Source: an uncultured Flavobacteriaceae bacterium
GTDB lineage: Bacteria > Bacteroidota > Bacteroidia > Flavobacteriales > Flavobacteriaceae
DNA length: 64,000 bases
Direction of reading: 5' to 3'
NCBI GenBank assembly: GCA_938010765.1
Contig: CALLVX010000071.1
Location: 88,869-152,868 of the forward strand
In this document: one piece after another, positions 62,969 through 64,000 of the stretch
Layout of the letters: every line of letters begins with the position of its first letter
Position numbering within the stretch: position 1 is the stretch's first letter
Position numbers and translations under genes: made by a program
Notes under the pieces: model-generated
Databases searched by the model: none
Told to the model about the DNA's origin: nothing
What the model saw: the letters and a program-made list of their open reading frames with translations, nothing else

Positions 62969-64000
62969 ATGCACCAACTATCAAAAACTGACTTTAAATA
63001 TTATTTAGATTGCCCAGAGTCTATATGGCTTTTGAAAAACAAACCAGACGAATACCCAAAAGGCGAGTTTTCGCTATTTGCCGAAAAGCTTATTAAAGAA
63101 GGCTATGAGGTAGAGGAGTACGCAAAACATTTATTTGAAAATGGTATCGACATACCTGAAAATGAAAATCCTGCATTTACGGCAAGCCTATTAAATGAAA
63201 GTGAAACGGTTTTTTTTCAGGCTGCTTTCAGCACGAAAAAAGGCGTCTTTGCAAGAGTTGATATACTAGAACGTTTAGCGGATGGCACTTGGCATATCTA
63301 CGAAGTAAAATCGTCTACTTCAATAAAAAAAGATAGAAAACATAGGCATATTGAAGATGCTTGTTTTCAAAAATATGTATTGCAAGAATGTGGGTATACC
63401 GTGTCTAAAGTTTCCATTATTCACCTAAACATGGCATACATTAAACAAGGTGATTTAAGTATTACAGAACTATTAGTTACTAGCGAATTGACAGAAGCGG
63501 TTGATGCGATATATTCTTCCGTGGTAAATACAATTAACGCAGCTTCAAATTTTATAAATAAGGCTTCTATTAATGAAACCGTATGTTCATGTAAATACAA
63601 AACAAGAAGTAACCATTGCGATAGTTTTGAATACTTTAATTCAGATATACCGGAGTATAGTATTTACGAAATAGGGCGTATTTCTGAAAAGAAGATTGGT
63701 TCACTAGCTGATAATGAGCATTTAGCAATAATTGATATACCGTTAGATTTTAGGTTAAGTAAAAACCAAAAAATACAGGTAGAATCTGTTCGGCAAGAGC
63801 TTGTGGTAATTGATAAACCAGCTATCAAGAAAACCTTAGCTGGTCTCACTTTTCCTTTACATTTTGTAGATTATGAAACCTACCCTACGGCGATTCCTAA
63901 ATTAGATGGTATGAGTCCTCATAAACATTTAGTTTTTCAAGTATCTATTCACACCATGCAAAAGGACGGTACATTAACTCATTTTGAATGGTTGGGTGAT
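62969..64000 (+). CDS. DUF2779 protein with Cas4-like nuclease domain, 3' end beyond window
   Basis: 344 residues are visible from ATG 62969. The Cas4-like PD-(D/E)xK core has Asp 98 (ARVDILER) and Glu 112/Lys 114 (YEVKSS). Iron-sulphur-type cysteines are placed as in Cas4: Cys 15 (YLDCPES) before the core, and CSCKYKTRSNHC (206-217) after. The following HFVDYETYPTAIP opens the DUF2779 domain, an exonuclease-like fold with the acidic DYET. It is divergent from hsdM across a 129-nt gap. It may be a DNA repair or defence nuclease. Confidence 0.82.
   Translation, partial: MHQLSKTDFKYYLDCPESIWLLKNKPDEYPKGEFSLFAEKLIKEGYEVEEYAKHLFENGIDIPENENPAFTASLLNESETVFFQAAFSTKKGVFARVDILERLADGTWHIYEVKSSTSIKKDRKHRHIEDACFQKYVLQECGYTVSKVSIIHLNMAYIKQGDLSITELLVTSELTEAVDAIYSSVVNTINAASNFINKASINETVCSCKYKTRSNHCDSFEYFNSDIPEYSIYEIGRISEKKIGSLADNEHLAIIDIPLDFRLSKNQKIQVESVRQELVVIDKPAIKKTLAGLTFPLHFVDYETYPTAIPKLDGMSPHKHLVFQVSIHTMQKDGTLTHFEWLGD

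Larger units (their letters stand above)
47712..64000. mobile_element. Probable genomic island carrying defence genes, left border at tRNA-Asn
   Basis: From the 3' end of tRNA-Asn to the window edge the sequence is visibly more AT-rich, and every recognised gene except the small XRE regulator belongs to a restriction or defence family. tRNA 3' ends are usual integration sites. Just past the tRNA lies a twice-repeated TTGCACAT (around 47760-47778). No integrase is in the window, and the right border is not visible, so this is an inference from content and position. Confidence 0.5.

Overview
The window looks like the chromosome of a flavobacterium (Bacteroidota, probably a marine Flavobacteriaceae). 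Pointers are the moderate to low GC, TonB receptors with CarboxypepD_reg N-termini, DUF5916 and DUF4097 proteins, a HEAT-repeat anti-sigma factor, lycopene cyclase, frequent TTG starts, and several promoters of the Bacteroidota type TTG-N19-TAnnTTTG (best copies before the tetR at 7368 and before tRNA-Asn). No rRNA, CRISPR array or insertion sequence was seen.

Layout: 1-640 holds the 3' part of a DUF4184 membrane protein. 705-7368 (minus) is a TetR-controlled tripartite RND efflux operon. 7605-8573 (minus) is a sigma factor broken by an amber codon, next to a small membrane protein that has lost a normal start. 8716-10838 carries two carotenoid/isoprenoid genes. 10936-14825 is a metal locus: TonB receptor, DtxR/MntR-type regulator with palindromes in the divergent promoter, and ZIP transporter. 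15512-26631 (plus) is a compact Pel-like exopolysaccharide locus: GH114-type lipoprotein, PelF, PelG, second GH114-type protein, polytopic membrane protein, and a 1333-residue lipoprotein that appears to fuse a PelA-type deacetylase to a PelB-type helical-repeat plus outer-membrane barrel. No PelD or PelC was seen. 26719-47529 holds mostly housekeeping and cell-envelope genes (S9 peptidase, a TetR/SDR pair with two matching operators, DUF5916, sigma/anti-sigma/DUF4097 operon, FeoA-FeoB-FeoB-associated microprotein, SCO, RseP), plus one unrecognised coiled-coil protein with an internal repeat (30590-32434).

47638-47711 is tRNA-Asn. To its right the sequence becomes more AT-rich and is a defence island to the window end. 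One long minus-strand operon runs hsdM, hsdS, a DUF4917 (SIR2-like) gene, a small transmembrane protein, a NACHT/STAND-like NTPase, hsdR, and a DUF262/DUF1524/DUF4268 (GmrSD-like) gene. A divergent DUF2779 (Cas4-like nuclease) gene runs off the right edge.

The two most unusual signals in the island are: (i) the small membrane protein ends, and the adjacent NTPase begins, with the same nine-residue motif VFSGWFQIN, which is the gene arrangement of amyloid-signalling receptor/effector pairs; and (ii) a 16-codon remnant of an hsdS 3' end lies in frame just after the DUF4917 stop, a scar showing how defence genes were spliced in behind hsdS. The fused Pel-type deacetylase/porin is the third main candidate for something new.
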